Source: a virus
IMG/VR virus record: IMGVR_UViG_3300031933_000107
Location: 1 to 61,432 of that record
Length of the DNA: 61,432 nucleotides
Reading direction: 5' to 3' (one strand)
Shown: positions 49,968 through 58,733 of the stretch, piece after piece
How positions within the stretch are numbered: the first letter of the stretch is position 1
How the letters are laid out: every line of letters starts with the position of its first letter
Position numbers and translations under genes: made by a program
Notes under the pieces: generated by a model
Seen by the model: the letters and a program-made list of their open reading frames with translations, nothing else
Told to the model about the DNA's origin: nothing
Database searches by the model: none

Positions 49968-50197
49968 GCACCATCACTCTTTACGCCTACTGCTGGGCAA
50001 TCGGTGATACCGAAACCATCCGTTACCGCGCCTTCCCGATTGAGGATGACGAACGGCGTCTGAGAATGATCCAGATCGCAGAGGTTGAAGTCGAAGTGCC
50101 GGATATTGACCCGGTTGTACTGGCCGCCGCCAAGCGCTGCGGGTATCTGCAGTATCAGGCGGCAAAACGAATTAAGGAACAGGAGAACGCAGCATGA
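49964..50197 (+). CDS. Hypothetical early protein ahead of bet
   Basis: The protein has 77 residues (MSTITLYAYCWAIGDTETIR; then VLAAAKRCGYLQYQAAKRI). It overlaps genes on both sides by 4 bp, so it belongs to the recombination operon. Not recognised. Confidence 0.7.
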   Translation: MSTITLYAYCWAIGDTETIRYRAFPIEDDERRLRMIQIAEVEVEVPDIDPVVLAAAKRCGYLQYQAAKRIKEQENAA

Positions 50198-51063
50198 ATG
50201 CCATCGTACAACAGGCCCAGGAACGGGCCTTAAGCCAGTGGTTTGAATCCAATCCTTGGGCAGCTATGCGCGGAATTGACGAAGCCATGTGGAACGCCCT
50301 TTGCACCACTATTTACCCGGGCGCAAAAACCGAGTCAATTCTGATGGCAGTCGATTACTGCAAGGCCCGTAGTTTGGACATCATGTTGAAGCCCGTCCAT
50401 CTGGTGCCTATGCAGGTCAAGGATGCGCAGACCGGTAATAAGGCGTGGCGTGACGTTCCGATGCCAGGTGTCGGGCTTTACCGTATCCAGGCTGATCGGT
50501 CTGGAGATTATGCCGGTGCGGATGAGCCTGAGTTCGGGCCGATCATCGAAGCTGAGTTTGACGGTCAGGATTACCAGAAGAATCCGATCAAGGTAAAGGT
50601 GCGCTACCCAGAGTGGTGCAAGTACACCGTCTACAAGATGATCGGGGGGCAACGAGTTTCGTTCAAGGCTACCGAGTTTTGGCTGGAAAACTATGCCACT
50701 CAGTCAGCCTACAGCGAAGCGCCGAACGCCATGTGGAAGAAACGACCCTTCGCACAGCTGGCCAAGTGCGCCGAAGCGCAAGCCTTGCGTAAAGGATGGC
50801 CCGAGATCGGTCAGGAACCAACAGCCGAGGAAATGGAGGGTAAGGCATATATCGAAAAAGATATCACCCCACCCCGTCAGGCAGATAGCGCACCGGTTGC
50901 GCTGGAGCATTACCCGGCTGATTCCTTTGAGCAGAACTTCCCCAAGTGGAAGGCCGCCATTGAAGCAGGCAAACGCACCCCGGAGCAGATCATCCAGACA
51001 GTCGAATCAAAGGCTGCGCTGACACCGGAACAAAAACAGCAGATTGAAGGAGTAGCAGCGTGA
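50194..51063 (+). CDS. bet: Bet/RecT-type single-strand annealing protein
   Basis: The protein has 289 residues. The family core is clear (LCTTIYPGAKTESILMAVDY, CKARSLDIMLKPVHLVPM, FAQLAKCAEAQALRKGWPE). The C-terminal 60 residues are a variable linker. It anneals complementary strands made by the exonuclease encoded next to it, giving a Red-type recombination pair. The stop overlaps the exonuclease start. Confidence 0.92.
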   Translation: MNAIVQQAQERALSQWFESNPWAAMRGIDEAMWNALCTTIYPGAKTESILMAVDYCKARSLDIMLKPVHLVPMQVKDAQTGNKAWRDVPMPGVGLYRIQADRSGDYAGADEPEFGPIIEAEFDGQDYQKNPIKVKVRYPEWCKYTVYKMIGGQRVSFKATEFWLENYATQSAYSEAPNAMWKKRPFAQLAKCAEAQALRKGWPEIGQEPTAEEMEGKAYIEKDITPPRQADSAPVALEHYPADSFEQNFPKWKAAIEAGKRTPEQIIQTVESKAALTPEQKQQIEGVAA

Positions 51064-52730
51064 ACATCTTATCCCTGCAGCAAGGCACCCAGGCATGGCA
51101 CGAAGCGCGTGCCAAGCACTTCACCGCAAGCGAAGCACCGGCAATGGCCGGTGTTTCCAAATATACCAGCCGGTCAGACCTGCTGAAGCAGAAGAAAACC
51201 GGTATCGCCCCCGAGGTTTCGGATCACCAGCAACGCATCTTCGACCGCGGCCACGCAGCAGAAGCCGCGGCACGATCTATTGCCGAGGAGACAATCGGAG
51301 AAGAGTTGTTTCCGTGTACCGCCACCAGTGACGAATACCCGCACCTGCTGGCCTCATTCGATGGGGTCACAATGCTGGGTGATGCGATCTGGGAACACAA
51401 GCATATCAATGACGAATTGCGTCATGCGAATGTCGATACACTGCCCGAGCATTACAAGGTACAGATGGATCAGCAGCTGCTGGTATCCGGCGCTGAGAAG
51501 TGCCTGTTTATGGCCAGCGATGGCACAAAGGCCGACTGCAACTGGTTCTGGTACGAGTCCACGCCGGAGCGATTCGCAGCCCTGCTTGCTGGCTGGGAGC
51601 AATTCAAGGCGGATCTGGATGCCTACGAGCCGCAGCCGGAAAAGGTTACCGCCACCGGTACCGCCCCTGATTCGCTGCCAGCTCTGGTGGTGGAGCTGAC
51701 CGGCGCCGTGCGTGCAAGCAACTTGGCCGAGTTCAAGGATATCGCACTGGCTCGCATTGCCAGCATCAAGACTGAACTGGTCACAGATGAGGACTTCGCC
51801 ACCGCTGAAAAGACGGTCAAGTTCTTGGACAAGGCCGAGAAGGAGCTGGAGAACACCAAGGCTGCAGCACTGCAGCAGACAGCCAGCATTGATGAGCTGT
51901 TCAAGACCATTGATCACCTCAAGGCGGAAATGCGCGACAAGCGGTTGCTGCTGAATCGGACAGTGAAAGCTGAGAAAGAAAACCGCAAGGCGCAGATTGT
52001 CGAGCAGGCGGATAAAGCCTTTACCGCTTGGCTGAATCAGCAAGCATCACCGGCACCGGTCAACGTCCACTTTGCCCCCGCTATTGCCATGAAGGGCAAA
52101 AAGACCATCAGCAGCCTGCAGTCTGCCGCCGATGACGCCCTGGCCGCAGCCAAGGTGGAGGCCAAGCAGCAGATCGACCTGTTCAAGTCGAACCTGGCGA
52201 TCCTGGAAGCCAAAGGCAAGGAACACCGCTTCCTGTTCAGTGACTGGAAGCAGCTGATTGCAAAGCAGCCGGAGGATCTGGAATCAACAATCACCGCTCG
52301 CATTGCCGAGCATGAGCAGCGTGAGCAGGCAAAGCTGGAAGCCGAGCGTGAGCGTATCCGCAGCGAGGATGAAGCCAAGGCCAAGGCCGAATCGGAACGC
52401 CTGCAGCGAGAAGAGCAGCGAATCCAGCAGGAGCAGGAGGCGAAGCAGCGCGCTAAAGACGAGCAACTTGTTCGTGAACATGCGGAGCGCACGGAGCAGG
52501 CAGCACCAACTACAACGCCTGTTAGCGAACGACGCGAACACCCGGCTCCACCGGCGAAACTTCACCCGCATGAGCTGATCGATGTGGCTGCCGAGGACAC
52601 CGTTACAATTAGCCGTGCCGAGTATGAGCAGCTGCTGGCTGATCAGGCAAAGCTGCACGCCCTTGAGGGTGCAGGTGTCGATAACTGGACAGGTTATGAC
52701 GATGCCATGGAGGCGCTGGCCGCAGCGTAG
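51060..52730 (+). CDS. YqaJ/lambda-exonuclease family recombinase with long coiled coil
   Basis: The protein has 556 residues. The nuclease domain (1-190) carries GTQAWHEARAKHFTASEA, FDRGHAAEAAA, the metal-binding Asp in LASFDGV and the E-x-K in WEHKH. After about residue 240 comes a long helical region with a strongly charged coiled coil (EHEQREQAKLEAERERI). The family's usual length is 200-350 residues, so the coiled-coil half is an unusual extension. It resects duplex ends for the Bet-like protein. Confidence 0.9.
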   Translation: MNILSLQQGTQAWHEARAKHFTASEAPAMAGVSKYTSRSDLLKQKKTGIAPEVSDHQQRIFDRGHAAEAAARSIAEETIGEELFPCTATSDEYPHLLASFDGVTMLGDAIWEHKHINDELRHANVDTLPEHYKVQMDQQLLVSGAEKCLFMASDGTKADCNWFWYESTPERFAALLAGWEQFKADLDAYEPQPEKVTATGTAPDSLPALVVELTGAVRASNLAEFKDIALARIASIKTELVTDEDFATAEKTVKFLDKAEKELENTKAAALQQTASIDELFKTIDHLKAEMRDKRLLLNRTVKAEKENRKAQIVEQADKAFTAWLNQQASPAPVNVHFAPAIAMKGKKTISSLQSAADDALAAAKVEAKQQIDLFKSNLAILEAKGKEHRFLFSDWKQLIAKQPEDLESTITARIAEHEQREQAKLEAERERIRSEDEAKAKAESERLQREEQRIQQEQEAKQRAKDEQLVREHAERTEQAAPTTTPVSERREHPAPPAKLHPHELIDVAAEDTVTISRAEYEQLLADQAKLHALEGAGVDNWTGYDDAMEALAAA

Positions 52731-52734
52731 GCCA

Positions 52735-52884
52735 ATGTCCGACTACCTCATCTACCTGAATAAAAGGCTGGTCACCACGATCAGCCTTTCTTGTTTTCCC
52801 CGCTGCAACGGGACGGCAGTTGCCACCCGGCACGCCCGGCAGCTTTTCAAAAATCCCAATGTCCGCGCCGTTTTGGTGCGGTGA
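52735..52884 (+). CDS. Small early protein overlapping a hairpin
   Basis: The frame encodes 49 residues, ending ATRHARQLFKNPNVRAVLVR, which looks protein-like. The ribosome site is weak. An 8-bp stem AAAGGCTG/CAGCCTTT followed by CTTGTTTT lies inside it, and could be an intragenic terminator. Its reality is uncertain. Confidence 0.45.
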   Translation: MSDYLIYLNKRLVTTISLSCFPRCNGTAVATRHARQLFKNPNVRAVLVR

Positions 52885-52919
52885 TCAATTCGCAAATAAA
52901 AACCAACAGGAGAAGCCCA

Positions 52920-53258
52920 ATGGCTACTGACCTGCATACCCTGCTGCCCGACCTCGACGGTGGCGTGTTTGAACAGAAAATCGCTTCAGTTCTTTCTGAT
53001 GTTGCCTTTGGCGTCGTGACGCATGGGCGCCAAGGCAAAGTCACCATTGAGTTTGACCTGAAACAGATCGGTGAAACCCAGCAGGTGAACGTGAAGCATT
53101 CACTTAAATACATCAAGCCGACGAAGCGCGGCAAAGCAACAGAGGAGGACGCAACAGTTACCCCGCTCTATGTCGCCAAAAATGGCGACCTTTCGCTCTT
53201 CCATCCTGACCAGATGGACTTTGGATTCAAGAACCGCAAAACCGCAGAACAGGAGTAA
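52920..53258 (+). CDS. Hypothetical early protein
   Basis: The protein has 112 residues from the ATG at 52920 (AGGAGA 8 bp upstream). It has an acidic N-terminus and a beta-rich body (VTHGRQGKVTIEFDLKQIGE). It is co-encoded with the YfdQ-like protein, as often seen in phage recombination operons. Function unknown. Confidence 0.75.
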   Translation: MATDLHTLLPDLDGGVFEQKIASVLSDVAFGVVTHGRQGKVTIEFDLKQIGETQQVNVKHSLKYIKPTKRGKATEEDATVTPLYVAKNGDLSLFHPDQMDFGFKNRKTAEQE

Positions 53259-53264
53259 CACCGA

Positions 53265-54077
53265 ATGTCACTGACACCCGAAGCAATCAACCGTATCGCT
53301 GAGCTTTCCGCAAATACCGCCATTCCGGTCACCACCCTGACCAGTGATCAGGCCGTTGCCCTGCCGGAAGCCATGCGCATCCATGATCTTGAAAAGTTCA
53401 TGCCTCTCCGTCGCCGTTTCCGTGGCGAAATGAACACCGAACAGGTTGCCGCCTTTTGTGAATACACCCAGCACCAGAGTGCCGCCGAGGTGTTCATCAA
53501 CACCGATGATATGCAGGCTGCCGCCTTCTTCGATATGGGTAACCGAGAAGAGCCTGGCCACTGCGAGCACCGTGCAGCACTTTCACTGAACAAGACAGCC
53601 GCCTATTCCGCACTGTTGAAAATCAACGGTCAGACCAACAGTCAGCGCGAACTGGCCGAATGGCTGGAAGATTGGGGCCGCTTCGTTGAGTGCTTCGATG
53701 ATGAAGAAAAGCCGCTGCATATCAGCAAGGCGCTGGCCTCCGTACGCAAGATGACGATCGAAACCGCGCGCAAGCTTGAATCCGAAGAGAACAACATGGG
53801 CCAGAAGCTGTCGGCCATGGAGCAGATTGACGTGCGCTCTGCCGGCCAGCAGTTGGGCGGCATCCTGTTCACTTGCACACCTTATCCGAGCTTTGAAGAG
53901 CGCACCTTCCGCCTGCCCCTGAGCGCCCTGACCGGTGGTGACAGTATCCGCCTGAAACTGCGTGTTCAGGAGCTGGAAGCCACCAAGGAAGAGATTGCCG
54001 ACGAGTTCCGCGGCAAGATCGAAGGCGCGCTGGCCGGCGACAGCTTCAACGTCTGGATGGGCACGTTCAAGGCCTGA
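53265..54077 (+). CDS. YfdQ/DUF2303 family protein
   Basis: The protein has 270 residues. Family features include VALPEAMRIHDLEKFMPLRR, RRFRGEMNTEQVAAFCEYTQ and AEWLEDWGRFVE. YfdQ proteins are common next to Bet and exonuclease genes in prophages; their molecular role is not established. The gene follows the previous one by 6 bp. Confidence 0.88.
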   Translation: MSLTPEAINRIAELSANTAIPVTTLTSDQAVALPEAMRIHDLEKFMPLRRRFRGEMNTEQVAAFCEYTQHQSAAEVFINTDDMQAAAFFDMGNREEPGHCEHRAALSLNKTAAYSALLKINGQTNSQRELAEWLEDWGRFVECFDDEEKPLHISKALASVRKMTIETARKLESEENNMGQKLSAMEQIDVRSAGQQLGGILFTCTPYPSFEERTFRLPLSALTGGDSIRLKLRVQELEATKEEIADEFRGKIEGALAGDSFNVWMGTFKA

Positions 54078-54084
54078 TCCAAAA

Positions 54085-54112
54085 CGGCGGTGCCTGCCGG
54101 TACCGCCTTATT
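54085..54112 (+). terminator. Weak terminator or attenuator
   Basis: A GGCGGT/ACCGCC stem is followed by TTATTT. It lies between the yfdQ-like gene and the Tad2-like gene and probably only lowers read-through. Confidence 0.45.
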
Positions 54113-54137
54113 TCGCACTGAATGGAGATCCCCGCCC

Positions 54138-54617
54138 ATGCAAAAGTACATCGGCACCAAAACCATCAACGCCCAGCCCGTGAGCCGCAAGGAATACAAC
54201 GACCTGCGCGGCTGGACTGTTCCAGCAGACGAGAGCCCGGCAGATGAGGGTTATCTGGTCGAGTACATCGACGGCGGCCAAGCCAACCCGGACTATGCCG
54301 GTTATATCAGCTGGTCACCGAAGGAAGTGTTTGAGCGGGCGTATCGCCCCACCACCAACATGACCTTTGGTGATGCGCTGGTGATGCTGAAGGAAGGTAA
54401 GCGTGTATCTCGGGCAGGCTGGAATGGTAAGGGCATGTTTGTGTACCTGGTCCCAGCGAACAGCTATCCAGCACAGACTGACGCAGCCCGTGACTGCTTT
54501 GGCGAAATGGTGCCATACAACCCCTACATGGCAATCAAGAATGTCGATCACACCGTCAGCACTTGGGTGCCAAGCGTGAACGATGCACTTGCCGAAGATT
54601 GGATGCTGCTCGATTAA
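54138..54617 (+). CDS. Tad2-type (DUF2829) anti-Thoeris protein
   Basis: The protein has 159 residues from the ATG at 54138. The C-terminal 85 residues match DUF2829/Tad2: MTFGDALVMLKEGKRVSRAG, WNGKGMFVYLVP, a conserved YMAIKN segment and LAEDWMLLD at the end. Tad2 proteins bind the signal molecules of the Thoeris defence system and block it. The first 70 residues (YIGTKTINAQPVSRKEYNDL, GYISWSPKEVFERAYR) form a separate domain common in phages. Anti-defence activity is inferred from family. Confidence 0.88.
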   Translation: MQKYIGTKTINAQPVSRKEYNDLRGWTVPADESPADEGYLVEYIDGGQANPDYAGYISWSPKEVFERAYRPTTNMTFGDALVMLKEGKRVSRAGWNGKGMFVYLVPANSYPAQTDAARDCFGEMVPYNPYMAIKNVDHTVSTWVPSVNDALAEDWMLLD

Positions 54618-54641
54618 CCCCACAACTGGAGACCCACACCC

Positions 54642-55016
54642 ATGAACGAACAGCAACAAGAAGCCGAGATTCAAACCAAGAACCTGAATGCGCCCCGCCT
54701 GACGCCTTCCGCCATCGACTCAGTGATAGCCAGTGAGCATTACTTTACCGCACGTCATGGTGTTGTTGGTGTAGAGCTGGATGCTGGCCTGATTGATGAG
54801 GCCAGTGAAATCAATACACCTGACGCACTGCGCCTACTGACCTTCTGCGTTCTGGTGCTGGAGAATGGCTTTACCGTTACCGGCGAATCGGCGTGCGCAA
54901 GCCCTGAAAACTTCGATGCAGAGATCGGGCGAAAGATCGCCTATGAGAATGCGCGGCAAAAAATCTGGCCGCTCGAAGGGTATCTGCTGAAGCAGGCTTT
55001 GCACGACGGCAAGTAA
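54642..55016 (+). CDS. Gp49-like phage protein
   Basis: The protein has 124 residues. The family core is clear: FTVTGESACASPENFDAEIG followed by KIAYENARQKIWPLEGYLL. Gp49-like proteins are widespread in phages of Gram-negative bacteria and have no established function. GGAG precedes the start. Confidence 0.88.
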   Translation: MNEQQQEAEIQTKNLNAPRLTPSAIDSVIASEHYFTARHGVVGVELDAGLIDEASEINTPDALRLLTFCVLVLENGFTVTGESACASPENFDAEIGRKIAYENARQKIWPLEGYLLKQALHDGK

Positions 55017-55025
55017 CCACAACCA

Positions 55026-55051
55026 AGCCCCGCCAGCCGGGGCTTTTCTTT
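55026..55051 (+). terminator. Terminator in the early operon
   Basis: AGCCCC/GGGGCT stem followed by TTTCTTT, between the gp49-like gene and the next. In an antiterminated operon it would limit the distal genes in the absence of antitermination. Confidence 0.75.
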
Positions 55052-55064
55052 GCAAGGAATACAG

Positions 55065-55469
55065 ATGATGCAGAAATACTGTTGCGATGGTTTCACTGAG
55101 GAATACCACGAATCCTTACCGGCGACACCATTCCCGCCTGAGATTGTCGTGGATCTCAAAGAGTACATACAGGCCAGGCCGATCAACACTCTTCAGGATG
55201 CCATAGATGCACTGGATGAGTCTGTGCTGATCATGTTTGAAGGACTTAGAGATAGAGGTCTGAATGATGCGTCCGATGTCCTTTACGGGCATATCGAAAC
55301 GAACATCACCCAGATGATCAAACCGCACGGATCTGACCTGAGTGATTGGGCTTGTCCTAATGATGAATGCGAGTGCGAGAAGCGCGCGCAGCAAATGAAA
55401 AACGATCAGCCTGAATGCCAAGCATTCTCTGCGGGGTTGTGTGCCACAAAGTGTGAGGACTGCCAATGA
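55065..55469 (+). CDS. Cys-rich hypothetical protein
   Basis: The protein has 134 residues from the ATG at 55065 (AAGGA upstream). The C-terminal half has many Cys (WACPNDECECEKRAQQ, CQAFSAGLCATKCEDC), suggesting metal binding. The stop overlaps the dut start. Not recognised. Confidence 0.75.
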   Translation: MMQKYCCDGFTEEYHESLPATPFPPEIVVDLKEYIQARPINTLQDAIDALDESVLIMFEGLRDRGLNDASDVLYGHIETNITQMIKPHGSDLSDWACPNDECECEKRAQQMKNDQPECQAFSAGLCATKCEDCQ

Positions 55470-55885
55470 TCTACTTCAAGAAACTGCATGAGAACGCGCA
55501 GCTGCCCACCCGCGGCAGCGAAAACGCCGCCGGTCTGGACCTGTACGCCGTTGAGCGAATGGATATCTGGCCGGGTGCCCAGGTAATGATCCCCACTGGT
55601 CTTGCCGTTGCCATCCCTGCTGACCACTACGGTCGTATTGCACCCCGCTCCGGCCTTGCCGCCAAGTACGGCATACAGGTTCACGCCGGGGTGGTGGACA
55701 GTGACTATAGGGGAGAAATGCGCGTCTGCCTGATCAATCACGGTGACAAGATGGTGGAGATCAAGCCGGGTGATCGCATTGCCCAGCTGATCATTGAGAA
55801 GTGCCTGATCGTGCCGGCAGCATGGGCGGATGAATTGGACGGCACCGAACGCGGCGCCGGAGGCTTTGGTAGTACAGGACTGTAA
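55466..55885 (+). CDS. dut: dUTP diphosphatase
   Basis: The protein has 139 residues with all five trimeric dUTPase motifs in order: AAGLDLYA, PRSGLAAKYGI, GVVDSDYRGE, GDRIAQLII and GAGGFGSTG. It hydrolyses dUTP to dUMP and pyrophosphate, keeping uracil out of phage DNA. Confidence 0.97.
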   Translation: MIYFKKLHENAQLPTRGSENAAGLDLYAVERMDIWPGAQVMIPTGLAVAIPADHYGRIAPRSGLAAKYGIQVHAGVVDSDYRGEMRVCLINHGDKMVEIKPGDRIAQLIIEKCLIVPAAWADELDGTERGAGGFGSTGL

Positions 55886-55887
55886 CC

Positions 55888-56199
55888 ATGAACGTGAACG
55901 CAGTACTCCATGACGTGAAGGAGACAGACAAATCCTTGAAGGCCATCGCAGCCGAACACGGTTTGAAGAGCGGCCTTCACGTTACCAGCCTGTACCTGGA
56001 ATATGGCATATCAAAAGCATTCATGAAGGCACGCGCCGACCGGATGCGCCGATTGAATGCCAGCAGGCCCAGACCTAATGGGCGTGGGCCCAAGAAGCAA
56101 CGCGATAAATTTCACCGGCCAGAGCCAACGGAGTTCATCAGGGAGTCAATGACCGGTGACGGTTTCTCACTCTACTGGCTCGGGAGGGAATGGGTGTGA
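55888..56199 (+). CDS. Small basic hypothetical protein
   Basis: The protein has 103 residues. The N-terminal part looks like a helix-turn-helix (DKSLKAIAAEHGLKSG), followed by a strongly basic middle (RMRRLNASRPRPNGRGPKKQ). It shares the 'SREWLGKPW'-like ending style (LYWLGREWV) with the next gene. DNA binding is possible. Confidence 0.7.
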   Translation: MNVNAVLHDVKETDKSLKAIAAEHGLKSGLHVTSLYLEYGISKAFMKARADRMRRLNASRPRPNGRGPKKQRDKFHRPEPTEFIRESMTGDGFSLYWLGREWV

Positions 56200-56708
56200 T
56201 TTTACCGGATAACGGACGCTACAGAGCGAACAAGTACAAGCAGGCGGAATACCCGCTACCGCCTGAAGTGATTGATGACTTCGATAACTCGCTACTGTCA
56301 TTTCGTGAAATCTGCCTCAAGCACGGGTACGGCCAGAAGTCTCTCGCCGGCGTGCTGCGTGATCACTACGAGTACGATCTGCCGAAGCGCGCAGCTGACA
56401 TTGCAAAGCGCAGACGGGAGAAAGGCCACAAAGAGCGGCGCGAGGCAATCAAGACCGCCAATCGTGATGCCGTATTGCATGCGCTTGACCATACCACCCT
56501 GTCCACTGCAGAGATCGCCAAGGAGCTGAAGATCCCACTGAAAGCCCTGTACGACATTCTGCGTGATCTGAATTACGACACCGAAGCGCGAGGCCAGCGG
56601 ATCAGGATTCAGCGCGCCGGCCTGGAACGAAAGCCCGACCCAATGGATGCCCCTATGTGTTCAATCAGCCGGGAGTGGCTCGGTAAACCTTGGAGAACAA
56701 CACCGTGA
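56190..56708 (+). CDS. Helix-turn-helix protein
   Basis: The protein has 172 residues. Two helix-turn-helix-like stretches are seen (SFREICLKHGYGQKSLAGVL; and STAEIAKELKIPLKALYDIL). A basic stretch lies between them (KRRREKGHKERR). It overlaps the preceding gene by 10 bp and the next by 4 bp. A regulator is possible; target unknown. Confidence 0.75.
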   Translation: MGVILPDNGRYRANKYKQAEYPLPPEVIDDFDNSLLSFREICLKHGYGQKSLAGVLRDHYEYDLPKRAADIAKRRREKGHKERREAIKTANRDAVLHALDHTTLSTAEIAKELKIPLKALYDILRDLNYDTEARGQRIRIQRAGLERKPDPMDAPMCSISREWLGKPWRTTP

Positions 56709-57211
56709 GAACAGAGAGCACCAGCGTGACAGATACAGCAATAGAAAATCTTGTGATCCAAGGCTTCGATCTGGATAACGCCCCCGTGGATGCCACGCAT
56801 TACGACACCAAGCTGAAATCTTGGATAAAGATAAAGGCCACACCTAGCGGGAATGAATATTACTGGTACAACCAGCACGGTTGGCAGCCGTTCGCTAACT
56901 GTGATCACGATCAGGAGAGACTTGTGGAGATAAAGCGGCCTGACAAGATCATTCAGAAGCCCACCGTGAAAAAGCCCAGTATGGCCGAGATGTACCCGAA
57001 GTATTACAAAGACTTCACTGGTGTAGATGAGGCCGATGTGTACCTGGTTCACGACCGCTTCCAGATCGATGACCCGTCCGGCTGCATCCACCACGCCAGT
57101 AAAAAGCTGTTGCTGTGTGGCGTCCGCACCGGCGGCAAGGATATGGCAACCGAGATCAAAGAAGCCCGCGACACGCTGACGCGAAAGCTGCAACTGATGG
57201 GGGTGGAATGA
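56705..57211 (+). CDS. Hypothetical early protein
   Basis: The protein has 168 residues from the GTG at 56705, which overlaps the upstream stop (GTGA) and has GGAG 9 bp ahead. It contains a Trp/Tyr-rich part (KIKATPSGNEYYWYNQHGWQ) seen in several phage proteins and a Lys-rich middle. Not recognised further. Confidence 0.75.
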   Translation: MRTESTSVTDTAIENLVIQGFDLDNAPVDATHYDTKLKSWIKIKATPSGNEYYWYNQHGWQPFANCDHDQERLVEIKRPDKIIQKPTVKKPSMAEMYPKYYKDFTGVDEADVYLVHDRFQIDDPSGCIHHASKKLLLCGVRTGGKDMATEIKEARDTLTRKLQLMGVE

Positions 57212-57462
57212 TGACACCGGAACAGGTTAAACAAGCCAATGCGCTTGTCGAGCAGATCGAAAAGCTGGAGCTGTTACTGACTGCAGTCGGCTCCACCAAG
57301 ACCGATCAGATCAAATTCCAGCGACAAGGCAGTAGTGATCTGTTTGTGTCTGGCGAGATGCTTACCCGCCTGCGCAGTCGATTTGAAGATGCGATCAACG
57401 CCGAGCGGCTTGAGCTGCTGCAAGAGCTGGCCAGCAAGTACAACGTGAGGGCGGTGGCGTGA
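57208..57462 (+). CDS. Small hypothetical protein
   Basis: The protein has 84 residues starting MMTPEQVKQANALVEQIEKL. The N-terminus is a coiled coil. The start (57208 or 57211) follows GGGGGTGG and overlaps the previous stop. Not recognised. Confidence 0.7.
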   Translation: MMTPEQVKQANALVEQIEKLELLLTAVGSTKTDQIKFQRQGSSDLFVSGEMLTRLRSRFEDAINAERLELLQELASKYNVRAVA

Positions 57463-57556
57463 ACGCAATTAACAACCACTTCACCACTCAACTGGATGGG
57501 GCATGGTGCGTGCTGCCATGAGCATATGAAAGAGATCCAGCAGAAGGAGCAAACCA

Positions 57557-58237
57557 ATGAGTGACCTGATTGCAGAGCTGCACGCACTGGCACAGCGCAT
57601 GGCAGCAGCCGGAGAAACAGACGAGCCGGTAACCGTATCGTTGGCAGCTGAGGAAATTGAGCGGCTGCGGGGCGAGGTAGAAAAACTCACGCGCCGTAAC
57701 GGGCTGATTATCGAAGAGGCCGAACGAGAGGGCCAGCACAACCGCCAGCTTCGGATCGAACGATTCCGCCAGTTCGGAAATGAGGACTGCTGGATATACG
57801 GCGGCGATGATCATGACAATCTGGAAACACTTGTCTGTCCAGTTGTCATGAGTCCGCAGCACCTGATCGAAATCCTGCAAGAGCGCGATCAGTTGAAGGC
57901 AGAGGTGCCGCCTAATGAGTGCGGTTCAAACCGTTATGGCCTTGATTGCTCATATTTCCGTGGCGTAATCAACCGCGAACTAAACCGCCCACTGGTCGAC
58001 TTTAAACCAGATGAGTTGGCCCGCGTCCTGATGCGCATGGCTGTCACAGCAGATGCGGCTGTTTTGAGTGAGCCTGAATTTTTACGGCGCGTTGATCTCG
58101 CTCAGCACGATGCGCAGGTGATCAAGCAGTTTGTGCGTGATTACACAGATTGGCAGGGGATCGACTGGATGTTGACTGATTTTATGCATAAGCGTGTAGA
58201 TGAGCTAAACCAGAAGGCCAAGGAGGTGCAGTCGTGA
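57557..58237 (+). CDS. Hypothetical early protein with coiled-coil N-terminus
   Basis: The protein has 226 residues. Residues 20-65 form a Leu-zipper-like coil (EEIERLRGEVEKLTRRNGLI), and residues 130-175 hold a compact helical part (LARVLMRMAVTADAAVLSEP). It looks like the mosaic 'ead/ea'-type proteins of phage early regions. Function unknown. Confidence 0.75.
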   Translation: MSDLIAELHALAQRMAAAGETDEPVTVSLAAEEIERLRGEVEKLTRRNGLIIEEAEREGQHNRQLRIERFRQFGNEDCWIYGGDDHDNLETLVCPVVMSPQHLIEILQERDQLKAEVPPNECGSNRYGLDCSYFRGVINRELNRPLVDFKPDELARVLMRMAVTADAAVLSEPEFLRRVDLAQHDAQVIKQFVRDYTDWQGIDWMLTDFMHKRVDELNQKAKEVQS

Positions 58238-58407
58238 GTATCAATAACAAAACAACCGACTTTGATGACTGGTTTTCAACCCTGCAAATGCACGTCCTCG
58301 ATAACACCGGAGTCGAATTTCGGAACATCGACGCAGCAAAGGAAGACTACGAACAAGGCCGGGATGTTTTTGATGTCGTTGATGAGATAACCGCAGAGTA
58401 TCAGTGA
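58234..58407 (+). CDS. Small acidic protein
   Basis: The protein has 57 residues from a GTG with AAGGAGG upstream. It is acidic (FDDWFSTLQMHVLDNTGVEF; end VFDVVDEITAEYQ), overlapping the previous stop. Not recognised. Confidence 0.65.
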   Translation: MSINNKTTDFDDWFSTLQMHVLDNTGVEFRNIDAAKEDYEQGRDVFDVVDEITAEYQ

Positions 58408-58416
58408 GGTAACCGA

Positions 58417-58524
58417 ATGACAGGCAACAAATTCTTTCGCGTCCTGCCCTACATCGTCATCGTGATTGTTGTAGCAGTGGTGTTCGGTGTCGGGTATGGG
58501 ATTTATCAGTGGGTGGCGGGATGA
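58417..58524 (+). CDS. Single-span membrane peptide
   Basis: The protein has 35 residues with one hydrophobic helix (YIVIVIVVAVVFGVGYGI). GAGGT lies 8 bp upstream. Function unknown. Confidence 0.6.
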   Translation: MTGNKFFRVLPYIVIVIVVAVVFGVGYGIYQWVAG

Positions 58525-58547
58525 CGCACGAGAAGGGACAGTAAGCT

Positions 58548-58730
58548 ATGAATACAGATCCTGATAAACCAATCGACGCAGCGCTGGACAAGGTGCTGCG
58601 TGCCGCTGGCAGCAGGTTCGACAACTACACGGTACACAAAACCCGTGAAGCTATGCGGGAGGCAATGCGCGATGTTATGCGGGCAGCATGGATTGAAGGC
58701 AGCAACGCCGGATGGAAAGCAGCGAGGTGA
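58548..58730 (+). CDS. Small helical protein
   Basis: The protein has 60 residues, Arg/Met/Ala-rich and helical (TREAMREAMRDVMRAAWIEG). It is typical of short phage early proteins. Not recognised. Confidence 0.65.
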   Translation: MNTDPDKPIDAALDKVLRAAGSRFDNYTVHKTREAMREAMRDVMRAAWIEGSNAGWKAAR

Positions 58731-58733
58731 GGA

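Noticed and set aside
52759-52793. Hairpin with T-rich tail as an operon terminator
   Set aside because: It lies inside a possible small gene and only about 30 bp behind the exonuclease; I noted it under that gene rather than as a separate terminator.
57459-57521. A 20-codon GTG frame between two early genes
   Set aside because: It is too short to support; it may be chance coding ahead of the 226-residue gene.
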